Below, in pieces: positions 1-10,500 of a DNA stretch of 64,000 bases. Location of the stretch: NCBI RefSeq assembly GCF_015476545.1, contig NZ_JADMKV010000020.1, positions 4,966-68,965 on the forward strand. The letters are read 5' to 3'. The notes below the pieces were generated by a model. The model saw nothing but the letters and a program-made list of their open reading frames with translations, searched no databases and was not told where the DNA came from. The position numbers and the translations under genes were made by a program. The number at the start of each line of letters is the position of its first letter. The first letter of the stretch is position 1. The stretch comes from Methylobacter sp. BlB1 (GTDB lineage: Bacteria; Pseudomonadota; Gammaproteobacteria; Methylococcales; Methylomonadaceae).

Positions 1-1167
1 ATTACCGAAGAGGTCGGGAAATTGGGCTGTGGCAAGGGAGTCGGCAATCTCGTCAGCTGCTGTCGATGTCGTAACTGACGTTGAGATCTCAACCGATGCG
101 CCTGGGTTTATTTGCGGGACAGAGGCCGACTGTTCTGTCTCGGCATTACCGAATGGGCCAGTGAACTGGGTTTGAGCAAAGGAACCTGCAGTCTTATGCG
201 GCGCATCAGTTGCTGCCGATGTCATCACTGACTTTGGGGCGTTGCCGGTTTCTATCGCATGCGCAATGTCAAATTCTGACGCGACTGTAATAGTTAATGG
301 ACTTTGCCCGGATTTGCCCGGTTGCTGCCGGTCATCGCTTGATGCTTCAGGCCAGTGTCGTCTCAGCCAGTCGAGCAACGCTGGCTGATGTTTGAAATCT
401 GCCGGCAGCGCTTGCCAGATGTCGCGGATCATCTGTATGTCAGCGAGGGCTGAAGGTTGCTTTGCATGCATAAACGCCGTCTGCCAGATTTGAGACTGCA
501 GCGTTTTGGCGATTTCCGCTGGCAATGGCTGGCTGACCAGAGTCTGTAAAAGCTTATGGGCGATTTCGTTAACAGCAGGCGCCAGGTATGTTAGCAAGGT
601 GTCTAAAAACGTTGTTGAGAACTGCAGCGAAAAACGTCTGGCGGCATCCGCCGTGGTTAAAGCGGCAAGCAAATCGGCATCAGCCAGCGGTGTTGTTTGT
701 TTCCAGCTGTTGAGCAGAAATTGCTCCAGATTTTGTCCTTCCGGCAGACGAAAAGACCAAGGGAGCCTGCCGGTTCTGGCGAAGTAGACCAATGCTTCCA
801 GGGCCGCCTGCGGCTCAGTTTTATATTGGATTGAACCTGCCTGTTCCTGAGCGGGATCGTTCTGCGGCAACGGGTGAATCCGGTGTCGGGAATCCTGCAG
901 CCAGCGTTCGATCGCCTGGATTATCGCGGCGGACAAATTGTCTTCCAGTCGGTCGGCAGCTAGGGTGCCGACATCGATTTCCATGCGTTCAATAACTAAG
1001 TGAGCGTCTTGCGGGGCATAAGCGTCCAGCAAGCCAGCCAATTTGGGCGTCAACCATGTGTTACAAAGATTCAGCAACTGGTTATGTAATTCCCAGGCTT
1101 TGCTCTCGTCTCCTTTCAGGGTGACGTGGAGACTTTGCCGCTCGATGATATGATGGTTACCGCTCAT
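1..1167 (-). CDS. Contractile injection system tape-measure protein, N-terminal part (cut by window edge)
   Basis: The frame is open from an ATG at 1167 to the left edge with no stop, so at least 389 codons are present and the C-terminus lies outside. The N-terminus (MSGNHHIIERQSLHVTL, then conserved-looking ALLDAYAP and the IERMEIDVGTL motif near residues 60-70) matches the N-terminal signature of CIS tape-measure proteins (Afp14-like). In that family this protein sets the length of the tube and sheath during assembly. From about residue 100 the sequence turns low-complexity, rich in Ala, Thr, Ser and Gln. It is the last CIS gene visible, 132 bases after the preceding stop, and an AAA+ ATPase gene would be expected next. 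The family call rests on the N-terminal motif only. Confidence 0.72.
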   Translation of the reverse strand, partial: MSGNHHIIERQSLHVTLKGDESKAWELHNQLLNLCNTWLTPKLAGLLDAYAPQDAHLVIERMEIDVGTLAADRLEDNLSAAIIQAIERWLQDSRHRIHPLPQNDPAQEQAGSIQYKTEPQAALEALVYFARTGRLPWSFRLPEGQNLEQFLLNSWKQTTPLADADLLAALTTADAARRFSLQFSTTFLDTLLTYLAPAVNEIAHKLLQTLVSQPLPAEIAKTLQSQIWQTAFMHAKQPSALADIQMIRDIWQALPADFKHQPALLDWLRRHWPEASSDDRQQPGKSGQSPLTITVASEFDIAHAIETGNAPKSVMTSAATDAPHKTAGSFAQTQFTGPFGNAETEQSASVPQINPGASVEISTSVTTSTAADEIADSLATAQFPDLFGN

Positions 1168-1299
1168 AAAAATTCTTGTACTGATTTCTATTATTATGCT
1201 ATCGTTCAGACACTGGAAGTCGGATAGGCATATCCTCAAGGGCGCATAAGGTAACACCCGAAAGCGCCTACTTCCCTTCTCTCCAATCAATCACAGTAG

Positions 1300-3819
1300 C
1301 TATTTCCATTTCTGGGCATCCTTCTTGCCGAAAATAACATTGATGGCATAGCCGCTTACCGAGTAAGCGCTTAGGATAGCCATAATGTCGTCTGGTTTAA
1401 TCGATTTATCTTCCGTGTGAATCAGTAAATCTATATCACTATGCTGAGTGATTTTTTTGCCGGTGATTTTCTCGCGCAAGCCGGAAAAGCCTGCAGGAAA
1501 ATTGTTTTCCGATGCTGTCCGGGATACCCAGCTGCCGTTGGCCCACGGGCCTATTAACACGGCTTCGACAGTCAGACCTCCTACGTTATAAGTTTCGTCT
1601 ATAACCTTACTGATGTTTTCCAGCAGATTCTGCACCGATGCTGGCAAAGGCTTGGATGCCCTGAGTTTGATCATGTCTTCCCAGTCAATCAGATCCTGTT
1701 CCGTCGGCATGGTGGCGCTCGGAGATGGATACTTGGCTTGATGATGAGCGTTTTCCTGTAGCCATTGGTATTCACCGGCGTGGTATTCATCGTGCAATTG
1801 GCATAGGACTGGCCAGTTGAGGGGCTCCCATGCGCCTTTTTGCCAGCGATAAATACCGTCAGGAGTGTAGGCGTAGCGAATCTGGTTGCCTTGCAGTCCG
1901 CCCCATTCGATACGGAACATATGGTCGGCAAAATAGCGAATGAGAAATCTATCATTATCGCGGTCGTAATCGAACACCACTCCGTTGGGGTAAGCTTGAT
2001 TCAACCTATGGGCTATGGCGGAAAGCTGTCCGTTAATGAGTTCCTGGATAGGTACGCTGACTTGCTTGGGAGTAAGCAGCTTGCTTTGGAGTTCGTAGCG
2101 GTAAATGACGATGACATAGTTATCGGCCAGGAGGTCTTTATCGGCTTCCTTGGACCCTGAATAATCACGGCGGGCCAAGTTGCTTAAATGCCGCTTGCTA
2201 TCGAACCATGGGTATGAGCACTCATTTACCTCCACCCTACACAGACTACTCGAAGCTTCCATATGTTCTATGCGGTAAGGCAGCGCGAAATCGGCGAGTA
2301 CGATATTGGCGTTGATTCCGCTTCCGCCATATAACACCACAAAAGTACCATCGCGCAGGGCACCTGCCTGATGCTCCAGGCCAGGATGTCTTTCCAGAAA
2401 ATTTCCTACGGCATCAGTGCTGAGATAGAGGATGGAAAGCGGCAAACGGTGGCTTTTGATCAGCTCGCCGAGAGTGGTGGTGACAGTCAGCAGATTTTTG
2501 CCGACATGGCCTTCTATCCTTAAAAAGTTGTACGCTTCCAGATCATAATCCAACGGCTGGCGAACATGGGCAGGGCTATCGGCATCTTCATGCCAGGAGA
2601 GAATGTTCCGGGCCTGCCAGTCTTTGCGGCTGGCGTCCCAGTAAGGGCGCAGCTCCGGCCGGTAATAGAACGGCAGCGCCTTGTCGGACAGATGGCGATA
2701 ACCGAACCGGCTGGGGGTGATTTTCAGCGGGTGTGCGCCGGCCGGTAAAATATTGAAGTTTTGCACCATCCGCAGGACCCGCTCGAACAAAAAGCGCAGC
2801 TCGCCGCGTCTGTTTTCGGCAAGGACCAGCGCCGGCGAAGGCAAAAACCGGCTGCGGTATTGCGGGTTGCCGGAATTTTTTAGGGCGCCTAATACCAGAT
2901 GGCGCGGAAACAGGCTTGCATCCGGCAGGCATTCCGGCACGGCCTGCATCAGCGCAGCCCGAAGCTCATGATAGGCGGCGGTCAAGTCGCGCAGCCAGTC
3001 GTAGTAATACTGGATCGCCGGCTTGTCGGCCGGAAAATCGAACTGCTGATCCAGCTGGGCCAGCGCTGTATTGTCCAGGTCCGGGATCAGGAGTTTTAGA
3101 TGGCCGTAGCTTTGGCTGACGGCATCCAGCAGTCGGTTGACAGCGGTTTTTGCATCCGTCTGATTTGCAAAAAAATTCTTATAAACCTGTTGGTAATTCT
3201 GCAAGTCTGCCGGTGCAGCAAAATGAACGCGCGCCAGCGGGATTTCCGGCAGTTGCAGCGAAGCATAGGCAGTCAGCTTGTTCAGCTCTACCAGCAGGCG
3301 CCGGACTTTGACTTCAACCTCGGAGCCCTTGTCATCGCAGTTATTGGGGCTGCAATTACGCAATGAAGCTTGTTTGAGTTCCAGCACCAGCACCAGCGCT
3401 TTATCATCCAGAAAACCAGCCGGTGCTTCAGTTAACTGGTTGACATTGGCATCGCCCAACGATTCGGCAGTCAACAATTCCCAGAGTGCGAACTGGGTAT
3501 CGTTGTCTTTGAACGGCAGATAATGCAGGTCTTCGTCAGCAGCTAACTGGCGATAGGCGACCAGCTCCAGTTTTTCCTGCGGCTCTGCCAGCAAATAGCC
3601 TTCGGAGGTAATCCCGAAGCCCTTGGACAGAAAAATTCGGGTAGGTGTGGCAGGGGTGTCCAGCGCGATGTCCAGGCCGCAAACGATGCCGATGCCGGTC
3701 AGATTGGCCCGCGTTAGCCGCTGCTGATCGTCCAGATAGTCGAACAGCCGGTTGAGATGCGCGTTAGTCAATACCTGATTGGCTTCGAAGACCGGATAGC
3801 TGGTGTGTTGTGGTTGCAT
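1300..3819 (-). CDS. CIS-associated large protein in the tail-fibre position, with a nucleotidyltransferase-like C-terminus
   Basis: This 839-residue protein sits between the second giant baseplate gene and the tape-measure gene, where Afp/PVC clusters carry the fibre gene afp13. I chose the ATG at 3819; an upstream TTG at 3879 would overlap the previous gene. The N-terminus (FEANQVLTNAHLNRLFDYLD, then LTGIGIVCGLDI) resembles uncharacterised proteins I recall from other CIS clusters. The middle is large and unassigned. The last 80 residues contain GS (about 762-763) and, after a long insertion, SDIDLLI (about 794-800), followed by a YAINVIFG strand. This layout resembles the GS...DxD active site of polymerase-beta-type nucleotidyltransferases, but the third acidic residue appears to be Asn. 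Whether it is structural, a receptor binder or carries a catalytic domain is unknown. Confidence 0.7.
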   Translation of the reverse strand: MQPQHTSYPVFEANQVLTNAHLNRLFDYLDDQQRLTRANLTGIGIVCGLDIALDTPATPTRIFLSKGFGITSEGYLLAEPQEKLELVAYRQLAADEDLHYLPFKDNDTQFALWELLTAESLGDANVNQLTEAPAGFLDDKALVLVLELKQASLRNCSPNNCDDKGSEVEVKVRRLLVELNKLTAYASLQLPEIPLARVHFAAPADLQNYQQVYKNFFANQTDAKTAVNRLLDAVSQSYGHLKLLIPDLDNTALAQLDQQFDFPADKPAIQYYYDWLRDLTAAYHELRAALMQAVPECLPDASLFPRHLVLGALKNSGNPQYRSRFLPSPALVLAENRRGELRFLFERVLRMVQNFNILPAGAHPLKITPSRFGYRHLSDKALPFYYRPELRPYWDASRKDWQARNILSWHEDADSPAHVRQPLDYDLEAYNFLRIEGHVGKNLLTVTTTLGELIKSHRLPLSILYLSTDAVGNFLERHPGLEHQAGALRDGTFVVLYGGSGINANIVLADFALPYRIEHMEASSSLCRVEVNECSYPWFDSKRHLSNLARRDYSGSKEADKDLLADNYVIVIYRYELQSKLLTPKQVSVPIQELINGQLSAIAHRLNQAYPNGVVFDYDRDNDRFLIRYFADHMFRIEWGGLQGNQIRYAYTPDGIYRWQKGAWEPLNWPVLCQLHDEYHAGEYQWLQENAHHQAKYPSPSATMPTEQDLIDWEDMIKLRASKPLPASVQNLLENISKVIDETYNVGGLTVEAVLIGPWANGSWVSRTASENNFPAGFSGLREKITGKKITQHSDIDLLIHTEDKSIKPDDIMAILSAYSVSGYAINVIFGKKDAQKWK

Positions 3820-3859
3820 GGCGATGTTACCGTTATCAGATGGTTGAATAGGGCAGAGT

Positions 3860-6800
3860 TCAGGTGTGCTGCGAACCAAGAGCGGTACTGCCTAGCCGTA
3901 CCGGGTTCTGATCACTACCGTCATCATAATCATGTAAAGTGGCTTGCGGATAGGTATTGTCCAATGCGGCCAATAAGGTGACGACTTGGTGCAGGGCGTA
4001 AGATACTTCCCGATAACCGGCGTAGCGGTTGTCAAGCAACTGCTGGAGCTTTTCCGCGGTGTCAGGCTTGAAAGTCAGACCGCTGCAAAGCGCCGGAAAA
4101 TAGAGGGTCAAAGGCGTGAAGTCGGCGAAATCTTGATCATTCCAGGGCTGAGGAATAACGCGGTTGAGCATTTTGCCGTTCAGCCATTGATGGAAATGTT
4201 CACCGTAGCTGCCGAGAATGCTGGCGCTGCATGAGCATAAATCGGCAACCGGACCGTCAAGCCGGCCGGCTTTAAGGATGGCGCGCACCTGCTCGGAAAG
4301 CCGCTCCTCGCTCCAGTCGAAGCGCCGATTGACATCCAGCCATTGCTGCCAGGCTTGTTGGAAACGCTCGAATTGCCGGCCGCCGGTAACCCGTTGCTGA
4401 AAATACTTGGCCATCGACACTTTAATCTCGTCCCACTTTGCACTGTCCAGTTGGGCGGCGCAGCCAAGCCCGTCGGTTGTCAGCGGCGAAAATAAGGTCT
4501 GCAATTGGTTGTTCAGCACATCCGGCTGGAAAAACGTGGCGGCGTGGTCTTGATGCCAGTCGGTAAATGTTTGGTCGAACAAGGTATAGATGGCCAGGGC
4601 GCAGTTGTCGGCCTGCTGTCTCGTCAAAGCTTTATTATCGGGAGTGGCGGTTTTGGCGATTAACCACGCAGACAGGCTCTGGATCAGCGCTTCGTCCCGG
4701 CTGAAACCGTCGTTCGCCACCCAGCAGACTTTGGCTAGAAGATGCGCCGGCATTTCTTTGCGGATGGTGCGTTCGGCAAAGCCGCGCATTTCCAGGTCAC
4801 TGTTGTAAGGCGCTGTCCAGCCGGGCATCACCCAGGTTAAACGGAATGAATAGGGATCTTCGTCGCCGCAGGCCGCGCAGTCGCCGCTGGAGCAGACAGG
4901 ATAGAGCGCATCGCCTGGAAATTTGGGGCGCAGCAGTAGATGCTCGACGATGACGGCGCGTTGATCGGCGCTCCAGCTTAACAATTCGTCTTTAAATGCC
5001 TCGGCCTGACTTTTGCTGGCGAATAGGTCGGCGGCTTGCCCGAGTGGTTGGCCGTCCGCATCCTGCAGCAAGAGATGGTATTCAAGGCTGTCAGCGCCTG
5101 CCGGTTCGATCAGGTACGCGTCCGCTTTGCTGAATGCGGTAATCAGGCTGGCGTAGGCAAGCTGCTGCGCTGCCTCTGGCGTATCGGCCTCGAGTTTAAC
5201 GTCGCCTTCAAACCAGATGCGGTACGTATCTTTCAGTTGATAGGCGATTGCGTAGCCTGCCTCGTCAGGCTCGGTTTGGGTCCAGGCAAAGTCCAGGTCA
5301 GGAAAGCCCAGCAGCAGCGCGACGCGTTTTTTAAGCCCCGCCGCATTGCCTTGCATGCCGGACGTTTTATAGTCGAAGGCCCGGTAGCGGTTAGAACTGA
5401 CGGCAGGATAGGCCTTCAGAAATGTCAGTTTGTCTTCGATCAGACGACGTTGCGCGAAGGGCAATCCCTGCCTGCGGGTTAAAAGCAACGCATATTCGCT
5501 GAATTGTTCACCGAAGCGGGCCATTAAATGGTCGAGAAAGCGGTTGCGGCGCTGCTGAAATTCCTCTTCGGTTTCGGTCATTTTTTCCAGGGCGTCGAGG
5601 TTCAGGCCATCGGTCACCTCGTTATAGCCTTTGATGATCTCTTCGTTCAGGCACTTGACGAAGTAACTGCGCTGTACCGCCGGGTCGAGCGAGAACAATT
5701 CCGCACACTGGCCGATTTGCGCCAGCGCATTGGCAATGATTTGCTCAAATACCAGCAGATAAGCCTTAAGCTGTTTGGCCTGGGCCTGGCGCTGTTCGGA
5801 GGCATGGGTGGGCAAGCCTTCAGCGCCCACTCCGTAAGCCGGGGGCAGGCCGTATTGCAGCGGATAGTAGTCGAGCGGGTCGCGAAATACGCCGGCAGGC
5901 GCGGCCAGATCTTCACCATCTGCCGTTTGGGGGCGCACTTTGGGACGGTTCTGTTCGCCGCGCAACTGTATCAAGGTTGACAAGGCTTCGTCAGGCCTAG
6001 GCCGAAGCGGCAGGCCGTCTTTGAAAAACACAAAGCTCGACAAGTGCCGATGGAAGCGAGGCTGGTGCTGTGGCGTGATCAACAATTGCCAGCTGGCGCT
6101 GAGCCTGTTGCTGTTGTCCGCGCCGTAACCGGGATCGGAGGCGCCGGTAACCGGATTGCCTTCCGTGTCGTATTTGGCCAGCAGCAGGTTGTTGACCGAG
6201 ACGATGCCGTCGATATCCATCAAGCGGTTCATGATGTCTGAGGCGCGCAGCGCCGTTCTTAACTGGGAGGCAGACAGCGTCTCATTGCCGATAAAGCCGT
6301 TGCTTAAGGCGGGGCCGTTGAATATGTCTTCCACCGGCGTATTGCCGGCCAGCCGTTCCTGTAGACTGTAGAATTCCAGCGGCGGATTGCAATACTGCTC
6401 GATGGCAAGCCAGATTCGGGCCTGCACCCGTTCGATATCGGCATCCGGCTTGACGTCTACGTCCGCACAGACTGCCACGTCTTCGATATCCACCACCTTG
6501 ACATGACAGTAGTCTTCATCCAGATTGCGATGCTGCTGCAATGCCTGTTTGGCGTCATTTACCGCCTGGCGGGCGGCTTTGAGCTTATGGCGGTAGCGCT
6601 GCAGCAGGCCCGAGGCGCCGGCGTCCTCCAGTATGTTTGTCAGCTGCGCCAGCGTGGTCAGGTTTCGGCTGGCGGCATCGCCGAACAGGCGCAACGCGGC
6701 ATATTCGATGACTGATTGCTGAGCGTCGCTGAAATCGATCGTGAAACTGACATAGAAGACCTGGCGCCAGTGATCGCGCAGGTAGTTGTCCTTTTCTGAA

Positions 6801-7558
6801 TCCGCTTCTTTAGTGTTATCGCTGAGAACATCGTAACTTTTGTTGGCTCCCAGCCGGGTGACGGTCAGCGCGGAGAGCGGCGCGTCGCTGAAAAACGGCG
6901 CTTGCTGTTCGGGCTGCAACGTCTGCCAATGCGGAAAGCGCAGTTCTACGAGCGTGGCATGGGGGCGGCCTTCGCTGTCGAAGACCTGATAGCTGGCGGT
7001 AATCTTGTGATCGTTGAGATCGCCGAGTTCCGGATCGGCTTCGAGTTCCAGCAGAACGTCGTACAGACCGGCCACTTTCACCGGCGTCTGTTGCCCGGTT
7101 TGCGGCGCTTTATAGCCAAGCCGCAGCTGGTGTTTTTTGTCGCACCAGGCGTAATAATCGAAATCGCAGCTGCAAGATTGGCTGAATACCCAGGCATTGC
7201 GCACCGCGTCCAAATCGATCAGGAGCCTGCGAAAGTCGTCAAGGGTTACCGGGTTGACGGTCAAGATATCGCGGGCAGTAAAAAAGGCCTGATCGGGGTA
7301 GGGCTGAACTGCGTTTGCCGGCGGCGCGGCTGGTGTCAGCAGATCGGCTATCGGCCACTGGCTGCGGTAAGCGACATCTGTAATGGCATAGCACAGGCTT
7401 TCCAGAAGAGTGATGCCCGGATCGTGGGCGTTGTAATCGGTCCAGGTGTCGCTGGCCAATTGTGCGATAAAGCCGATGCCCTCCCGGCGCAGGTGGTAAT
7501 AGTCGGTAGCGGGCGAAAGCTCGGCATGTTTTTCTAGGGTGTCAGGTATCTTGCTCAT
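3860..7558 (-). CDS. CIS baseplate wedge protein, Afp12-like
   Basis: A 1232-residue protein whose N-terminus has the baseplate hallmark WTDYNAHDPGITLLESLCYA (about residues 38-57) followed by ITDVAYRSQW. In Afp/PVC particles the second large wedge protein encircles the spike and connects it to the sheath. A cysteine-rich patch near residues 895-910 (CSSGDCAACGDEDPYSF) precedes a conserved-looking RLTWVMPGWTAPY segment. This pattern is usual in these large CIS wedge proteins and could bind a metal, though that is inference. The start ATG overlaps the stop of the upstream wedge gene by four bases, implying coupled translation. The length and order next to another J-like protein make the assignment firm even though sequence divergence in this family is high. 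Confidence 0.85.
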   Translation of the reverse strand: MSKIPDTLEKHAELSPATDYYHLRREGIGFIAQLASDTWTDYNAHDPGITLLESLCYAITDVAYRSQWPIADLLTPAAPPANAVQPYPDQAFFTARDILTVNPVTLDDFRRLLIDLDAVRNAWVFSQSCSCDFDYYAWCDKKHQLRLGYKAPQTGQQTPVKVAGLYDVLLELEADPELGDLNDHKITASYQVFDSEGRPHATLVELRFPHWQTLQPEQQAPFFSDAPLSALTVTRLGANKSYDVLSDNTKEADSEKDNYLRDHWRQVFYVSFTIDFSDAQQSVIEYAALRLFGDAASRNLTTLAQLTNILEDAGASGLLQRYRHKLKAARQAVNDAKQALQQHRNLDEDYCHVKVVDIEDVAVCADVDVKPDADIERVQARIWLAIEQYCNPPLEFYSLQERLAGNTPVEDIFNGPALSNGFIGNETLSASQLRTALRASDIMNRLMDIDGIVSVNNLLLAKYDTEGNPVTGASDPGYGADNSNRLSASWQLLITPQHQPRFHRHLSSFVFFKDGLPLRPRPDEALSTLIQLRGEQNRPKVRPQTADGEDLAAPAGVFRDPLDYYPLQYGLPPAYGVGAEGLPTHASEQRQAQAKQLKAYLLVFEQIIANALAQIGQCAELFSLDPAVQRSYFVKCLNEEIIKGYNEVTDGLNLDALEKMTETEEEFQQRRNRFLDHLMARFGEQFSEYALLLTRRQGLPFAQRRLIEDKLTFLKAYPAVSSNRYRAFDYKTSGMQGNAAGLKKRVALLLGFPDLDFAWTQTEPDEAGYAIAYQLKDTYRIWFEGDVKLEADTPEAAQQLAYASLITAFSKADAYLIEPAGADSLEYHLLLQDADGQPLGQAADLFASKSQAEAFKDELLSWSADQRAVIVEHLLLRPKFPGDALYPVCSSGDCAACGDEDPYSFRLTWVMPGWTAPYNSDLEMRGFAERTIRKEMPAHLLAKVCWVANDGFSRDEALIQSLSAWLIAKTATPDNKALTRQQADNCALAIYTLFDQTFTDWHQDHAATFFQPDVLNNQLQTLFSPLTTDGLGCAAQLDSAKWDEIKVSMAKYFQQRVTGGRQFERFQQAWQQWLDVNRRFDWSEERLSEQVRAILKAGRLDGPVADLCSCSASILGSYGEHFHQWLNGKMLNRVIPQPWNDQDFADFTPLTLYFPALCSGLTFKPDTAEKLQQLLDNRYAGYREVSYALHQVVTLLAALDNTYPQATLHDYDDGSDQNPVRLGSTALGSQHT

Positions 7559-10500
7559 ACAGATTCACACGGACAGGCGGCGCCGGTGCTTGATTGCTGA
7601 ACCGGATCAATAGGGTTGATGCTGTGCTGCCGGGCGGAAACCAGTATGGAAATCGCTTTGGAGCCGGTAATCACGGCATTGTCGGCAATGCTGGTTTCAG
7701 TGCCGTCGCCGCTCTGGGCCGGATAGCGGTGGGCCAATTGAAAATCGGTCACATAATCGACATAAGGCAGTTCCTCAACGAAATTGAGCAATACCGAACG
7801 ATAAACCTTGCCGCCAATGTTGGGGCTGCCGTCTTCAGTGAATGCCCAGGGCGAGAGAAAACGGGTGATGGCCTGATTTAACCGGCTGGTGTAAAAGCCT
7901 TTGTCCAGGCCTGAGTTGAAACAGACTTTAAAACGCGCCTCGACTTCTTCGAACTGGGGGTTTTTGACATGCAGCTGGACCGTCCCCGGCAGCCGTTTTT
8001 GCAAAAACGTTTTGATCTCCTCCAGAAGCCCCAGGCTGGTGTAAGGTCGCAACGGATCGCGCTCGTTGTGAAATTGCTGGTTCGGAACGGTAATGACCGT
8101 GACATGGCCGGGGGCTAGTTCGCGATAGATGTTCCTGCCGTTGTCCTGGTCATAACAGGTATGATTCAGGCATTTGGCCTGATAAATTTGCGGAAACGCT
8201 TCCAGAATCAGGTGTTCATAGTCCCAGAGCGCGATGGCCCGGTCTTTATGCCGTAAGCGTTCGCTGGCGCGGGTATAAAAGGCATCGGCCTGCTCGGCGC
8301 CCTTGCCGCCGAAACCGGGAAACGGCTGATGTATGCTTTTGACAGCGGCATCCGGAATGGCAAGTTTGCGGATGGAGCTGGCTGCCAGGGCTGTGGCCGG
8401 AAACGCCGGGTCGTTATCCCGATTACTGAAGGTGGCGGTTAAGCCCTGGGCGGCAACCCGCTGCAAACGGCAGACGGCATCGCTCTCGCTGGCGACGGCA
8501 GCCTTGATCCAGTACTGTCCGGTAGGCAGCAGGCTATTGGCCGCGGAAGCATCGGCGGGTATCTGCAAGGTAATGATTCCGGAATGCAGCAGTTCATGGC
8601 TGCCGTCCTGGATAGCGTTGGCGGCAAAGTCTATCCATTCGTTGTCGCGCAGATAACTCCAGTGGATATGCTGCGGTTTCGGCTTGACGGATAACGGGTC
8701 GGCGGTGCCCTCAGCTACCTGAAACAATAGCGCCAGGTTTTGCCCCGGATTGAGATCGCTGACGCCGATGTAGAATTCGGCCGCCTGACTGGCGGTATCA
8801 GTAAAGTGTTTGAACTGCGGCAGCAAATAAATAGCCGGATCGGGCGCGGCGATTTTCAGAAACGGATGCTGTTCGGCCTGTCCGAACGGCGCCAGATGGA
8901 AAAAACGCGCCTGGCGGTTTTCGAAGCCGGCTTGATCTACGCTTTTAAACGTCAGAAGTTGCGCAGCGGTATAGTCCAGCGTCAGCTCACTGATGAAAGG
9001 GCCTACGGGCGGGACTGGCTTTGACTTGGCAGGGCTTCCGGTAATGCCGGCAGCCTTGGCGGCAGCGCTTCCGGTAGCGTTGGCAGTCCCGGTGGCAGAG
9101 CCAGTGATGTAATCGATCAAGTCCTGTTCGTATTGGCGTTGCCCAAAGTCCTGCAGCAGTTTTAACCGTAAATAGCCGTGCCGGGATGCCGTGTCGAAAG
9201 GCGTCGGCGCTGAAAGATCGGGGGCATCGACAAACAGCCGGCTCAGATCGGTTGTGTGAGTGATTGCCGGGGCCTGAGAATTCGGGGCATTGGCAGACGG
9301 GCGGTCTGAACAGGCATCGTCAATGGCGGTCGATGTTGAAAAGCCGGGGATATCGGCAAACGCGCGGCTCAGATCAGCCGTCAGCTTCAACTGGCTGCCG
9401 GTGACAGGGAATTGCAAGCCCTTGAACTCCTCCCAGGCGCCGGCTTTCAGAAACTCCGCCCCTATTTTTACGTCTTTGGCGTCGGGGTAGGGTGCAGGCG
9501 GATTCTGCCATTTCAGCTTGAGCGTGCATTCGACAAGCCGCTTCTGGAAGGCTTCCTTGCAACCGATAATCAGGCTGCTGTTGGTCACCGGTAAAGCGCC
9601 AAAAGGTTGAAACGGCTTGCTGGTGTCGACCGGGCCGAAGTCGTTGCTGACCGTCAGCGTTTTCAGATCATTTACCGTAACGGTCAGGAGGATCTGATTC
9701 AGACGCAACGTTTTCAGCTTGTCATAGGCAAAATCGCGGCCTGGGTTGTGGGCCAGCTTTACCAATAACACCGGCAAATCGGTATCCAGACTGTAACCAT
9801 GGACTTTAGCCCAATAAGGGGTGATGGCAGGGGCCGAGCCGTCCAGCGTCAACACGATTTGCTGTTTATTGGGCAGGCTTGCCGTTACCGGAATCCAGTC
9901 CTTTTTACCGCTGACAAAGCAGAGTAAATCCGTACTGCTGACGCGATCGGGCAAGGGGACAGGAAGGTTCAGCGTGATCGTGCGATGGCCTTCCGACAGC
10001 AACAAATAATGCGAGGCCAGCGCAAAGCCGATTTCGGCCTTGGGCATTCTGATCTCGCTCAGCGCCCCCAGGCTGTAAACTTTGTTGAAGAACGGATGCC
10101 AGGAGTGATCCGCCGAAGTCAGCTTGGCGCCCAGGCCGTCATCAGAGTCGGCGACAGGCGAGGCAAACAAGCGGCCGTTGTGCTGGTTTTTCAGGCCGGT
10201 TTCGCCGACGTCGCTATGGTGATAAATGGATTTCAGGGCCGTGACTTTAGCCCGGTTGGCGACAAAATCGCGGTCAGCGGCATAAACCACTTCCTTCCCT
10301 GACGCATCTTTGCCGGCTTTGAACAGCGTATCACGGTTAATCAGATGGGTGTCGGCCTGTCTGGCGAGTTCCACCAGCAGATGAACCCGGCCCGGCTCGG
10401 CGGGTTTTTCCTTGAGTTTAAGCACTTCCCGATAATAAAAATCCAGATGGCGTCCGGTCAGCGTGTTGACTTCGGCCCGCGCATGTTCGAACAGTTGCAG

